40,313 nt of DNA, from assembly GCA_905234235.1 (NCBI GenBank), contig CAJOHN010000015.1, positions 1-40,313 on the forward strand, written 5' to 3'. Below are positions 1 through 8,468 of this stretch, piece after piece; position 1 is the first letter of the stretch; the number at the start of each line of letters is the position of its first letter. This DNA is from an uncultured Selenomonadaceae bacterium (GTDB lineage Bacteria > Bacillota > Negativicutes > Selenomonadales > Selenomonadaceae). The notes beneath the pieces were generated by a model. That model was not told where the DNA came from, ran no database searches, and saw only the letters and a program-made list of their open reading frames with translations. The translations under genes and the position numbers were made by a program.

Positions 1-1
1 G

Positions 2-1900
2 ATTGAAATTCCAAACTTCACGGCGGAGATAAAAGAGTTATTGCTTGAAGAAGCTAGTAGCGGCTTTAATTGGAGTGGAATCAGTCCGACGATTTTTGGT
101 GCGGTTTTTGAAAGCACTTTGAATCCGGAAACTCGTCGCGCAGGGGGCATGCATTACACCAGCATTGAAATTATTCACAAGGTTATCGACCCGTTGTTTA
201 TGGACGATTTGCGCGAGGAATTTTCAAAACTTAAGACTAAACGCCAGCTCCAAAACTTCCATGACAAATTAGCCGCGATAAAAATTTTCGACCCTGCTTG
301 TGGCTCAGGGAATTTTTTGACGGAAAGTTATTTATCGTTGCGGCGTTTAGAAAATGAATTGCTGAAGAAAATTCTGGGCAGTCAGATACAGCTCGGCGAA
401 CTTGTCAACCCGATAAAAGTTTCGATAAAAAATTTCTACGGGATAGAGATAAATGATTTTGCAGTGGCGGTTGCGCAAACGGCGTTATGGATAGCGGAAC
501 TGCAGATGATGATTGAGACTCGCGAGATTATTCATCGGGACTTGGAATTTCTTCCGCTGAAAAGTTACGCCAACATTCATAAGGCGAATGCGTTGCGCGT
601 CGCTTGGAAGGAACTCGCGCCCGATATTGATTATGTTATCGGCAACCCGCCGTTTGTCGGCAGGAGTTTTCGTTCGCGTGAACAGAAAGCCGACCTTGAT
701 AGAATTTTCGCGGGCGTCAAGGGGAGCGGCAACCTCGATTACGTCGTCGCGTGGTACAAACTCGCCGCCGATTTCATTGACAACAAAACTGCCTGCGCGT
801 TCGTCTCCACAAATTCTATCAGTCAAGGGATCGCCGTGCCGCCGCTTTGGAAATATCTTTTCGGCAAGGGCGTTGTCGTGAATTTTGTTCATCAAACTTT
901 TAAGTGGACGAGCGAGAGTTCCGATATTGCCGCCGTGCATTGTGTGGTTGTCGGTTTCGCCAAGTTCGACGCCCCCATTAAAAAAATTTTCAACGGCAAA
1001 GATTTTAAGGTTGTCGATTTCATTAATGCTTACCTCCTCGACGCGCCCAATGTTATTGTCGAACCGCAAGCCCGACCTTTACGCGATGATATTCCGCTGA
1101 TGTTCGTCGGCTCTTGTCCAACTGACGGCGGGAATTTTTTATTTACGGCTGATGAGTACAAAGATTTTATTAAGCGCGAGCCTGCCGCTAAAAAATGGAT
1201 TCGTCGCTACGTCGGTTCCAACGAGTTTATCAACGGCATTACGCGCTACTGCTTATGGCTTAAGGATTGTCCGCCTAATGAACTGCGCAAAATGCCCCGC
1301 ATTATGAAACGGGTTGAAGGCGTCAGAGATTTTCGCCTCGCAAGTAAGAAAGCTGCTACTCGCCGCCGCGCAGAGACTCCTACTCTTTTCGCCGAAGACA
1401 GGTTTATCGACGCGCCCGCTCTTTTAATACCAATGGTTTCAGGCGCACGAGAATATATTCCAATGGGATTTATCGACGCGGGAGTTGTTGCAAACAATAA
1501 AGCTTTGTTCATTCCAAATTGTGATGTTTATACTTTTGGAATTTTAACGAGTTCAATTCATATGGCTTGGGTGCGAACGCTTACAACTTATCTTGGCACG
1601 AGTTATAGTTATGGAGCGCAGGTTATTTACAATACATTTCCCTTCACCGAACCGAAGTCCGCGCAGAAGAAATTAATTGAGGAGTCCGCGCAGGAAATTT
1701 TAGATGTCCGGGAAAAATATCCCGACGCGACGTTAGCGGATTTATACGACGAAGTAGCCATGCCAAAAGATTTGCGAGCCGCGCATAAGAAAAACGACCG
1801 CGCAGTTGCGGTGGCTTACGGTTTTGAAAATATTTTGGACGACGAATCGGCGATAGTGCGCGAATTGCTCAAGCTGTACGCGGCGGAGACAAAAGTTTAA
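2..1900 (+). CDS. MmeI-like DNA adenine methyltransferase, 5' end outside window
   Basis: The frame is open from base 2 to the window edge, so the N-terminal part of the protein lies upstream. The first visible Met is at 119-150 region only after several residues, and TTG 41 is not a credible start. Visible motifs are the SAM-binding motif I (FDPACGSGNFL, about 289-321) and the N6-adenine catalytic motif IV (GNPPF, about 641-655). The LNPETRRAGGMHYTS stretch before motif I and the C-terminal block (FPFTEPKSAQKK, then EILDVREKYPDATLADLYD) are typical of the MmeI_Mtase and MmeI_C domains, with a target-recognition region between them. Members of this family are either lone methyltransferases or type IIL fused restriction-modification enzymes. 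The missing N-terminus decides which, so restriction activity cannot be judged here. Its 3' end overlaps the convergent PIN gene by 32 nt. Confidence 0.88.
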   Translation: MEIPNFTAEIKELLLEEASSGFNWSGISPTIFGAVFESTLNPETRRAGGMHYTSIEIIHKVIDPLFMDDLREEFSKLKTKRQLQNFHDKLAAIKIFDPACGSGNFLTESYLSLRRLENELLKKILGSQIQLGELVNPIKVSIKNFYGIEINDFAVAVAQTALWIAELQMMIETREIIHRDLEFLPLKSYANIHKANALRVAWKELAPDIDYVIGNPPFVGRSFRSREQKADLDRIFAGVKGSGNLDYVVAWYKLAADFIDNKTACAFVSTNSISQGIAVPPLWKYLFGKGVVVNFVHQTFKWTSESSDIAAVHCVVVGFAKFDAPIKKIFNGKDFKVVDFINAYLLDAPNVIVEPQARPLRDDIPLMFVGSCPTDGGNFLFTADEYKDFIKREPAAKKWIRRYVGSNEFINGITRYCLWLKDCPPNELRKMPRIMKRVEGVRDFRLASKKAATRRRAETPTLFAEDRFIDAPALLIPMVSGAREYIPMGFIDAGVVANNKALFIPNCDVYTFGILTSSIHMAWVRTLTTYLGTSYSYGAQVIYNTFPFTEPKSAQKKLIEESAQEILDVREKYPDATLADLYDEVAMPKDLRAAHKKNDRAVAVAYGFENILDDESAIVRELLKLYAAETKV

Positions 1901-2297
1901 GAAAATCTTCGGGCGTGACAGCGGGGATTTCACTTGCGGCGAAGTCCTTAACGTTGCGAGTTACGATAAAATCTGCGCGGAAACTTTTGGCGCATTGGAG
2001 TTGCAAACAGTCTTCAAAATCGTTGAAGTCATCATTGGCAAGAGCGGCGATAAGCTTCTTAAAATCTACTGATTCAATATAAAAAATATCGCAGAGGTCA
2101 AAAAATATTTCGTGCAGTTTCTTCAAGGGAAAATCTTTTCTGAGGATATAAGCCATGTTGACAATCGAAATCGACGCGATACTGCCGACGATAATTTTTT
2201 TCTCGCAGAGGTCGAAAATTTTAACTGAATCGTCGAAAAAAGGCTCGCGCTTCGTGACAACGTCGAGTAAAACATTTGTATCAGCTAAGATTCGCAT
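1869..2297 (-). CDS. PIN-domain toxin (VapC-like RNase)
   Basis: This is a PIN-fold protein of about 142 residues. PIN acidic residues are visible: the N-terminal LADTNVLLDV gives the first Asp, NDDFNDFEDCLQ in the middle gives the acidic pair, and ADFIVTRNVKDF gives the last. PIN toxins cleave RNA using Mg2+ held by these acids. I prefer ATG 2297 (MRILAD); an in-frame TTG at 2303 is an alternative, and GAGGAG lies 10 nt before the ATG. The start overlaps the end of the upstream antitoxin gene by 17 nt, the usual arrangement for translational coupling in a type II toxin-antitoxin pair. The 3' end overlaps the convergent methyltransferase gene. Confidence 0.85.
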   Translation of the reverse strand: MRILADTNVLLDVVTKREPFFDDSVKIFDLCEKKIIVGSIASISIVNMAYILRKDFPLKKLHEIFFDLCDIFYIESVDFKKLIAALANDDFNDFEDCLQLQCAKSFRADFIVTRNVKDFAASEIPAVTPEDFLKLLSPPRTA

Positions 2298-2544
2298 TGC
2301 CAAATTTCTCCTCTCTGTATTGAGCCAGTGCTTTTTTATAATCGAGATCGGGAACGGGCTTGCAAAGGGTAAGCAAATGTTCCAGCGAACTCGATTTTTT
2401 TTCGCTTTGCTGTTCTTCGGCGCGACGAACTTTTTCAGCGAGGCGTTTTTTTTGTTCCGCCTGCAAGATTTGAATCAGTGCTAAAAGATTATCTTCAGGC
2501 ACCGACTCCACAAGTTGAATAGCTTCCCGTCTTAATGGTGACAT
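2281..2544 (-). CDS. antitoxin partner of the PIN toxin
   Basis: This is an 87-residue, charged, mostly helical protein. It starts at ATG 2544, with AAGGAGG about 8 nt upstream on the minus strand; the longer ORF start at 2592 lies inside the DUF401 gene and has no such site. The N-terminal half (SPLRREAIQLVESVPEDN...) looks like a dimerising helical region. The C-terminal DLDYKKALAQYREEKFGNAN segment resembles the toxin-wrapping tail found in antitoxins paired with PIN toxins. It sits immediately upstream of, and overlaps, the PIN gene. Family membership is inferred from context and this tail rather than from a firm domain match. It begins only 22 nt after DUF401, so it may be co-transcribed with it. 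Confidence 0.75.
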   Translation of the reverse strand: MSPLRREAIQLVESVPEDNLLALIQILQAEQKKRLAEKVRRAEEQQSEKKSSSLEHLLTLCKPVPDLDYKKALAQYREEKFGNANLS

Positions 2545-2566
2545 AAAAAATTCCTCCTTAAAATTT

Positions 2567-3784
2567 TTACCACGTGAACCAACTGTAGACACTGAAGATT
2601 GTTAGGATAAGAATCTCGGCGAGCAGTACAGGCTTAAGCGTGCCGAATAAATCTGCTTTGAAATAATCAATCGTGACGATAAGGCAGACGTGCGTTGGAG
2701 TGAGCATTTGCCCCGCGACGCCGAACGCCATCGCGACGCCCGCTAAATTTAAATCGCCCGTGCCCATCGCCGCAACTATCGGCATAACTATCGCGACGTG
2801 CCCTTGACTCATGCCCGTTAAAATTCCGATAATCAGCGACACGCAAGCGATAATCATCGGGACGGGTAAAGGCGACGCTTGGAATGCCGCAACAATTTCA
2901 TTTAAAACTTTAGTCACGGAGAGGATTTGGATAAAGTACAGGATACAGCAAATGTTGAGCGTCATTTTTAAATCGAACGCGCCGAGAAAAATTTCTTTGA
3001 CGCCGACGGGACGTTTAACCGCCGCCAATACGACAACCCACGCCGCCACGACTAAGCCCGTTGCTAATGACGCGTTAAGCCCGCCGAAAACTACAACCAT
3101 AAACACTGACGCCACCGGCATTAACGCTAAGATTAATCCGTTGCGCTCGTGACGAATCTCCGCCGCCGTTTCCTCGACAATCTGCGCGGCGGTTATTTTT
3201 ATTGGGTGAATCAAAATCAGCCAGCCGACTGCAAACGCTAAAATCGTCAGCCAACATAAATGGCTTATGAACTCGCCGAAAGTTACGCCTGCGATTGAAC
3301 ACGCCATAATCATTCCGGGAATTATCGGGCTTGAAAACTCGAACAGGTGCCGGAACCAAAAATTTATCGCGGCTTTATGTTCGGGCGTCAAATTTATTTT
3401 AGTGCTGAGTTCCTCGACAATCGGCGCGGAAAATCTTGCTCCTCCCACGCTCGGCAACAATCCCAAGAACGCTGACATTGCCGCCAATAAAATTTTTACG
3501 TTGGAAAATGTCCGCCGCAACGCCTTAACCATGTCTTGCAACGCGCCGCTCAATCTCAATTCAATTTCTAAGCACATAACGAAATACAGCGCAAAAATTA
3601 TGTCGTAAGTGCGCGGCAATGTGAACGTCTCGTAAAAGGCTTGCGCTAAAGAAAACGGGCTCGCCGAACGCAGAGCCCAGATGAATATTCCGCTTGCCAA
3701 CATGCACAAGCCAATTTGGATTTTGAATCGCAACAGCACTATGATTACAAGCAACGCGATTGTTAAAAGCAAAAATATATTCAA
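2567..3784 (-). CDS. DUF401 family integral membrane protein
   Basis: The 405-residue polytopic protein has roughly ten or more hydrophobic segments. The segment LLPSVGGARFSAPIVEEL and the later GILTGMSQGHVAIVMPI are characteristic of DUF401, a permease-like family related to the ion-transporter superfamily whose substrate is not established. It starts at TTG 3784, with AAGGAAG 7 nt upstream on the minus strand. Only 12 nt separate it from the flagellin stop, with no terminator hairpin between them, so at least some transcription may read through from flagellin. It is followed closely by the antitoxin gene. Confidence 0.82.
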   Translation of the reverse strand: MNIFLLLTIALLVIIVLLRFKIQIGLCMLASGIFIWALRSASPFSLAQAFYETFTLPRTYDIIFALYFVMCLEIELRLSGALQDMVKALRRTFSNVKILLAAMSAFLGLLPSVGGARFSAPIVEELSTKINLTPEHKAAINFWFRHLFEFSSPIIPGMIMACSIAGVTFGEFISHLCWLTILAFAVGWLILIHPIKITAAQIVEETAAEIRHERNGLILALMPVASVFMVVVFGGLNASLATGLVVAAWVVVLAAVKRPVGVKEIFLGAFDLKMTLNICCILYFIQILSVTKVLNEIVAAFQASPLPVPMIIACVSLIIGILTGMSQGHVAIVMPIVAAMGTGDLNLAGVAMAFGVAGQMLTPTHVCLIVTIDYFKADLFGTLKPVLLAEILILTIFSVYSWFTW

Positions 3785-3796
3785 GCAAAAACTTCC

Positions 3797-5122
3797 TTAT
3801 TCATCAGTTCGTTCGCTAACCAAAGCCAGCACGTTATTAGGTTCCATGTTCGCCTGCGCAAGCATTGCCTGCGACGCCCTCGCTATGATGGTGTGCCGAG
3901 TAAAATCAGTCATTTCCTTAGCAACGTCGGCATCGCGAATCACGGATTCAGACGATTGGTCGCTGACTATCGAGGTCGTTAGGTTTTCACTGGTTCGTTC
4001 AAAGCGTGACAACGCGGCACCCAGCGCGGTTTGTTGGTCGAGAACTTTAGTCATGACGTTATCGAGGACGTTAATCGCGGCGTTCGCCTGTTCTCTAGTC
4101 TCGATACTTAAAACATTGCCGTTTTCGTCACGCAAGCCCAAAGATTTAGCGCGCATATCGGTTAAGGCAAATTTAGTTCCGAAGTTAGCAGTTGCGCCGA
4201 CGTGGAAGGATAACGCTTGGTCGCCGGTTTGAATTTCGGCGCGTTGATACTGATTGAACTGGTCGAGAACTGCGTTTACCGATTTTTTAACGTTGCCGTC
4301 GGCGTCGGTGATACTTATCGTGAAGCCGGCAATTTGTTTCTTAACAGCCTCGTCGCCGTCGCCCGTCGAAGAAATTACGAGACCTTGCGCTTTATCCGGC
4401 GTGTAAACATCCTTGCCGAACTTGTCCGTAATGCCCGTAATTTGCCCGTTAGTTGTCGCTTGGAGTTCCGAGACATCAGTTATCTGCAGAATGTCAGATA
4501 ATTTCTTATCGCCAACGGTACCGGACGCCAACTCCATCTTGCCATTCATAACCCATGCCAGCTGATACTTATCGGTTGCGTTGATACCCAAATTTTCGCC
4601 CGCACGACTTTTAAGGCTCGTCAAGGTGTCGTCAGCGGTGGTAGTCTCCGCCAATTTTTGATTGAGGAGAATTGTTTTGGCGGGCACGAAGGCGTTATTG
4701 CGCGTGCCGTCGATTAGATACTGGTTGTTGAAGGTGATGAGCGCGTTCTCATCGATAGCGTCGACGAACTGATTGAACTCTTTTTGCATCAAGCGGCGTT
4801 CCTCGTCGGAGTTGCTGTCGTTGGCTGAATCGATAGCCTTAGCCTTTAGCGTTTTGAGTGCGTCGAGAATATTCGACACAGCGGTTTCAGCGGTCTTAAT
4901 CATGGTGGAGCCGTTTTGAGTGTTTGAATAGGCTTGATCCAACGCACGAATTCTGACCCGCATACTTTCCGAAATGGCGTAAGCCGAAGCGTCATCCTGC
5001 GCATTCCGAATTTTCAGCCCTGTTGAGATTTTCTCCAAGTGCTTGCTCGCCTGTGTTTGATTCGACGTCATTTGATTGTACGTCGCCAGTGCGTCCAAGT
5101 TGTTCTTTATAACCATAGACAT
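3797..5122 (-). CDS. fliC: flagellin
   Basis: The 441-residue protein has both conserved flagellin ends. The N-terminal D0/D1 contains IKNNLDALATYNQM, ISTGLKIRNAQDDASAYAIS and the QNGSTMIKTAETAVSNI region. The C-terminal D1/D0 contains ESVIRDADVAKEMTDFTRHTI and ASQAMLAQANMEPNNVL. The central, less conserved region (about residues 150-330) would be surface-exposed. It is the major filament subunit, exported by the flagellar type III apparatus without a Sec signal. ATG 5122 has AAGGAGG 8 nt upstream. No other flagellar gene occurs in the window. In some species this gene is named hag. Confidence 0.95.
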   Translation of the reverse strand: MSMVIKNNLDALATYNQMTSNQTQASKHLEKISTGLKIRNAQDDASAYAISESMRVRIRALDQAYSNTQNGSTMIKTAETAVSNILDALKTLKAKAIDSANDSNSDEERRLMQKEFNQFVDAIDENALITFNNQYLIDGTRNNAFVPAKTILLNQKLAETTTADDTLTSLKSRAGENLGINATDKYQLAWVMNGKMELASGTVGDKKLSDILQITDVSELQATTNGQITGITDKFGKDVYTPDKAQGLVISSTGDGDEAVKKQIAGFTISITDADGNVKKSVNAVLDQFNQYQRAEIQTGDQALSFHVGATANFGTKFALTDMRAKSLGLRDENGNVLSIETREQANAAINVLDNVMTKVLDQQTALGAALSRFERTSENLTTSIVSDQSSESVIRDADVAKEMTDFTRHTIIARASQAMLAQANMEPNNVLALVSERTDE

Positions 5123-5247
5123 TTGTTATTCCTCCTTGAAGTATTTTCCTCTGCTTTATGCGATTCTTTTTGCAAATCATTTTATCAAAAATTTTCCTGC
5201 CGTCAATAAAAAATGCAAAGAAATTTTCAGCCGATGCCAAAAAATTT

Positions 5248-5255
5248 TTATCAGC
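5248..5255 (-). promoter_or_regulatory. possible sigma-28-type -10 element upstream of flagellin
   Basis: On the minus strand this reads GCTGATAA, seven of eight matches to the sigma-28 flagellar -10 consensus GCCGATAA, about 125 nt before the flagellin start. I could not find a matching TAAA-type -35 at the usual distance, so this is only a candidate. A sigma-70-like alternative lies nearer the gene (TTGACG, then TGATAAAAT on the minus strand, with a short 15-nt spacer). Confidence 0.3.
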
Positions 5256-5274
5256 CAAAATTCATTCCTAAAGA

Positions 5275-5306
5275 AATAAAAGACGTCGACAATTTTAATC
5301 GACGCC
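5275..5306 (-). terminator. rho-independent terminator after carbonic anhydrase
   Basis: On the minus strand, GGCGTCGA and TCGACGTC form an 8-bp stem (one G-U pair) around a 9-nt loop, directly followed by TTTTATTT. It lies 24 nt beyond the carbonic anhydrase stop codon. Confidence 0.8.
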
Positions 5307-5329
5307 TAAAAATTTTTATCACATTTTAA

Positions 5330-5899
5330 TCAATCTTGTTTGTCGAGGAGCTCAAGCTTGCCGCTTCTGGGGTGGAACATCAGCCCGTGAACTTTAACAT
5401 CTTTCGGGATAAGCGGGTTGTCGCGCAGTTGATTAACGACTTTCATAACGTTTTCTTCGGGCTTTTGGAAACTGTCCGTCCACTCGACGAGTTCTTTTTC
5501 GACCATCTTAATCGCGTCGGGGGAAATGCCGCGTTCCAACATTCCCGTCGTCAAACTCTTGGAAGTCGTCTTCGCCATGCCGCATTCGTGATGACCGATA
5601 ATCGCGACCTCTTGAACGCCGAGTTCATAAATGCAAACCAGCAAGCTCCGAACCGTCGTATCGAAAACGCCATTCAAACAGTTGCCGACCGTCTTGATAA
5701 TTTTTGCATCGCCGCGTTTGATTCCGAGACACGGCTCCAAAAAGTTCACGAGGCGCGTATCCATGCACGTAACGATTGCCAAATGTTTCTTCGGCAGTTT
5801 GCTGTCGTGATGATCTTCGTGCTCGTAAGCCTTGTACTCTTCCGGCAAGTTCGCGCAGAATTTTTCATTTGTCTGAAGCATTTCGTCGATAACTGACAT
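5330..5899 (-). CDS. beta-class carbonic anhydrase
   Basis: The 189-residue cytoplasmic enzyme interconverts CO2 and bicarbonate. Zinc ligands of the beta class are visible: Cys45 in CMDTR (with the Asp47-Arg49 dyad), then His103 and Cys106 in GHHECGM. The length fits the short clade of bacterial beta carbonic anhydrases. ATG 5899 is preceded by GGGAGG 7 nt upstream. The gene has its own candidate promoter (5931-5959) and terminator, so it is probably monocistronic. A full-length antisense ORF also exists, but it is only the mirror of this gene. Confidence 0.93.
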   Translation of the reverse strand: MSVIDEMLQTNEKFCANLPEEYKAYEHEDHHDSKLPKKHLAIVTCMDTRLVNFLEPCLGIKRGDAKIIKTVGNCLNGVFDTTVRSLLVCIYELGVQEVAIIGHHECGMAKTTSKSLTTGMLERGISPDAIKMVEKELVEWTDSFQKPEENVMKVVNQLRDNPLIPKDVKVHGLMFHPRSGKLELLDKQD

Positions 5900-5930
5900 C
5901 TAATTACCTCCCAAAAATTTTGTCGGCGAC

Positions 5931-5959
5931 ATTTTATATCTGCCGATTCATTTAATCAA
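5931..5959 (-). promoter_or_regulatory. candidate sigma-70 promoter of carbonic anhydrase
   Basis: On the minus strand the -35 is TTGATT and the -10 is TAAAAT, separated by exactly 17 nt. It lies about 31 nt before the carbonic anhydrase start and overlaps the end of the preceding small gene. Confidence 0.45.
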
Positions 5960-6163
5960 GAACAAATCATCCAGCTCGCTGAGTTTTTCCTCAAGCTCAA
6001 AATCGGCGTCTTCCTCGTAGTAGCGGAAAATATCCTCGCTCGTCTTGGTTTCAAGGTAAATGTATCTGTCCTCGTCCTCGTCGACGGCAAGCCCGTAGCT
6101 GACAATTTCCTCAACGTTGATTCTGTCTTCGCCAATCTTGATGAATCTTCTAAAATCTCCCAT
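5948..6163 (-). CDS. small acidic hypothetical protein
   Basis: This 71-residue protein is very rich in Asp and Glu (for example AVDEDEDRYIYLE and YYEEDADFELEEKLSELDD) and has no Cys and no hydrophobic segment. ATG 6163 has AAGGAG 8 nt upstream. It begins 25 nt after thrB without a terminator between, so it is probably the last gene of the hom-thrB transcript. I do not recognise the family. Its composition suggests a soluble cytosolic binding protein, but no function should be assigned. The overlapping 70-residue ORF in another frame lacks a ribosome binding site and is a shadow. Confidence 0.7.
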   Translation of the reverse strand: MGDFRRFIKIGEDRINVEEIVSYGLAVDEDEDRYIYLETKTSEDIFRYYEEDADFELEEKLSELDDLFLIK

Positions 6164-6188
6164 GCCAATTTCTCCTTAGTAAAAATTT

Positions 6189-7124
6189 TTAACGCTTTAG
6201 AATCTGCGCGCCGTGTTTATCGACGTTCAGAATCAAAGCCTTCGACTTGACGCCGTGAATTTGGAATTCCTCTACCATTGCCGACGCGATTTTTTCTTCA
6301 AGCCGACTCCGCGCAGATGTGAACGCTATCAAGCACGAACCAGCCCCCGATATTGCCGCGCCGAGTGCTCCCGCATTTTTAGCCGCCTCGAAAACTTCCG
6401 TCATACCCGGCACCAACTTTTTTCTGTAAGGCTGATGAAGTGCGTCGTCGAAAGCTAGCGGCAATAAATCTTCGCGCCCCTCCACCAACGCCGCGATTAA
6501 CATTGACGCTCGGCTGACGTTAAATATCGCGTCTTTCAGCGGAATATTTCTCGGCAAAACTTTCCGCGCCAATCGCGTCGACAATTCAAAGTCCGGCACC
6601 GCTACGACTAATTTTAATTTAATTCGCGGTTGAAAGCTGAACGTTTGAACTTCGCCGTTATTCATGACGCTGACCGTAAAGCCGCCGAATAAAGCGGGCG
6701 CGACGTTATCTGGATGTCCCTCAATTTCCGTCGCCAATTTTAAAAGTTCTTGACGATTAAGCGGCGTGTCGAGTATTTCATTAGCCGCAACCAAACCCGC
6801 AACAATCGCCGTTGAACTCGAACCCAAGCCTCTTGAAATCGGGACGTGATTTTTCATGCGGATAATCGCGCCTTTAAATTCGTCTTCGCGCTTGACTTCC
6901 TGCAATAATCGCCGCACCGCTTGCCAAGTCAAATTTCGCCTGCCGCGAGGAATATTATCTGCGCCTTCGCCCGTCGCCTCGACGATAACTTTCCCATTCC
7001 TTAGAAGCGTCAAATCCAAATGGTTATAAATCGTCGTCGCCAGCCCTAAGCAATCGAAACCGGGACCGCAGTTAGCGGAAGTGCCGGGCACTCGGACGCG
7101 GACGCGATTTTTTTTGTTATCCAT
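6189..7124 (-). CDS. thrB: homoserine kinase
   Basis: The 311-residue GHMP-family kinase phosphorylates L-homoserine with ATP, the penultimate step of threonine synthesis. It has the N-terminal PGTSANCGPGFDCLG block and the GHMP phosphate-binding loop PISRGLGSSSTA (residues 95-106). The C-terminal GAALSGAG-type loop is seen as GAAISGAGSC. Length is normal for the family. It starts 5 nt after the hom stop, and its GGAG site lies inside the end of hom, giving a tight hom-thrB operon. Threonine synthase (thrC) is not in the window. Confidence 0.95.
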   Translation of the reverse strand: MDNKKNRVRVRVPGTSANCGPGFDCLGLATTIYNHLDLTLLRNGKVIVEATGEGADNIPRGRRNLTWQAVRRLLQEVKREDEFKGAIIRMKNHVPISRGLGSSSTAIVAGLVAANEILDTPLNRQELLKLATEIEGHPDNVAPALFGGFTVSVMNNGEVQTFSFQPRIKLKLVVAVPDFELSTRLARKVLPRNIPLKDAIFNVSRASMLIAALVEGREDLLPLAFDDALHQPYRKKLVPGMTEVFEAAKNAGALGAAISGAGSCLIAFTSARSRLEEKIASAMVEEFQIHGVKSKALILNVDKHGAQILKR

Positions 7125-7129
7125 AAGCT

Positions 7130-8407
7130 TTACTCCACGCGAATCACGTTAAAAATTTCGTCGACGACAGATAAAGCTTGCAAAGCCGCTTGCGCCTCTA
7201 AAATATTTTTGTGCTTAACCTTGTGAGTGATAACGACAATCTCGACGTGGTTTTCAAGCTCAGCCTTAGTCTGCACAACCGATTTCAAGCTGACATCGAC
7301 GTTGCCAAAAGTTGTAGCGATTTTGCCGAGAACGCCGGGCTTATCGTCGACGAGCAAACGAATATAGTACGAGGAAATTGTTTCTTCGACGGGGCAAATC
7401 GTGCGTTGATGATAACAAGTGCAACCGAAACGACCAGCCGAATTGCGATTGAGCCCGCGAGCAATTTCTATGATGTCGCTGACAACGGCTGAGGCAGTCG
7501 GTTTGCCCGCGCCGGGTCCAAAGAACATTGCCTCTTCGATTGGGTAACCGCGCACGAAAACCGCATTCAAAACTCCATTAACGGAAGCAAGCGGATGTTC
7601 CTTAGGCAAAAGGACGGGATTAACTCGAACGTCAACGCCAAGCTCCGTGTCGCGCCCGACCGCCAAAAGTTTCACGACGTAACCAAGCTCGGCGGCGTAA
7701 TTAATATCTTCGGGCGTGATTTTGGTAATGCCTTCAACTGAAACGTCCTCGAATTTGACGCGAGAATTAAACGCAATCGACGCGAGGATAGCGATTTTAC
7801 GGGCGGCGTCTTTGCCTTCAACGTCAGCGGCGGGATTAGCTTCTGCGTAGCCGTGAGCTTGCGCCTCTTTTAAAACAGTATCATAATCCGCGCCGAGTTC
7901 GCTCATTTTGGTAAGCATGTAATTTGTCGTGCCGTTGACGATACCCAAAACTTCCGTGATTTTATTTGCGGTTAAGGAACGTTTGAGCGGCATGATAATC
8001 GGAATTGCGCCGCCGACAGCCGCCTCGAACAGAAAATCGATTTGGTGAGCTTCCGCCGCGTCGAAAAGTTCATGCCCGAATTGCGCGACGACATCTTTAT
8101 TGGCAGTGACGACGTGTTTACCGTGCGCCATAGCTTGCAAGATAAAATCTTTAGCAGGTTTGACGCCGCCCATAAGTTCGACGACGATTTTAATTTCGGG
8201 GTCGTTGAGGATTTCGTCGTAATTATTGGTAGCGGGCAGTCCGCGTTCTTGGAGAGCGGGAATTTCTCGCGGCAGGACGAGGATTTTTTTTATGTCAATC
8301 GCGGTATTTGCTCGTTGCGTGATTATGTCGCGATTGTTCTGCAAAACTTCGATGACGGAGCCGCCGATTGTTCCCGCGCCTAAAAGCCCGACTTTGACGT
8401 TGTCCAT
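7130..8407 (-). CDS. hom: homoserine dehydrogenase with ACT domain
   Basis: The 425-residue enzyme reduces aspartate semialdehyde to homoserine. The N-terminal Rossmann motif GLLGAGTIGGS binds NAD(P). The middle contains the catalytic-domain signatures GIVNGTTNYML and AHGYAEANPAADVEG. The C-terminal ACT domain (from about YYIRLLVDDKPGVLGKI) is the usual site of threonine feedback inhibition. ATG 8407 has AGGA 9 nt upstream. No leader peptide or T-box is evident in the 60-nt region before it. Confidence 0.95.
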   Translation of the reverse strand: MDNVKVGLLGAGTIGGSVIEVLQNNRDIITQRANTAIDIKKILVLPREIPALQERGLPATNNYDEILNDPEIKIVVELMGGVKPAKDFILQAMAHGKHVVTANKDVVAQFGHELFDAAEAHQIDFLFEAAVGGAIPIIMPLKRSLTANKITEVLGIVNGTTNYMLTKMSELGADYDTVLKEAQAHGYAEANPAADVEGKDAARKIAILASIAFNSRVKFEDVSVEGITKITPEDINYAAELGYVVKLLAVGRDTELGVDVRVNPVLLPKEHPLASVNGVLNAVFVRGYPIEEAMFFGPGAGKPTASAVVSDIIEIARGLNRNSAGRFGCTCYHQRTICPVEETISSYYIRLLVDDKPGVLGKIATTFGNVDVSLKSVVQTKAELENHVEIVVITHKVKHKNILEAQAALQALSVVDEIFNVIRVE

Positions 8408-8468
8408 AGTGAATCATCCTTTCCGAATATGATTATCAACTTATTCTGCCGTCAAAAATTTTTTCCTG

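Noticed and set aside
3681..4232. 183-codon plus-strand ORF over flagellin and DUF401
   Set aside because: It is antisense to two clear genes and has no ribosome site or coherent domain.
5336..5896. Full-length 186-codon ORF antisense to carbonic anhydrase
   Set aside because: It mirrors a gene with intact zinc motifs and has no ribosome site or family features; codon bias alone explains the open frame.
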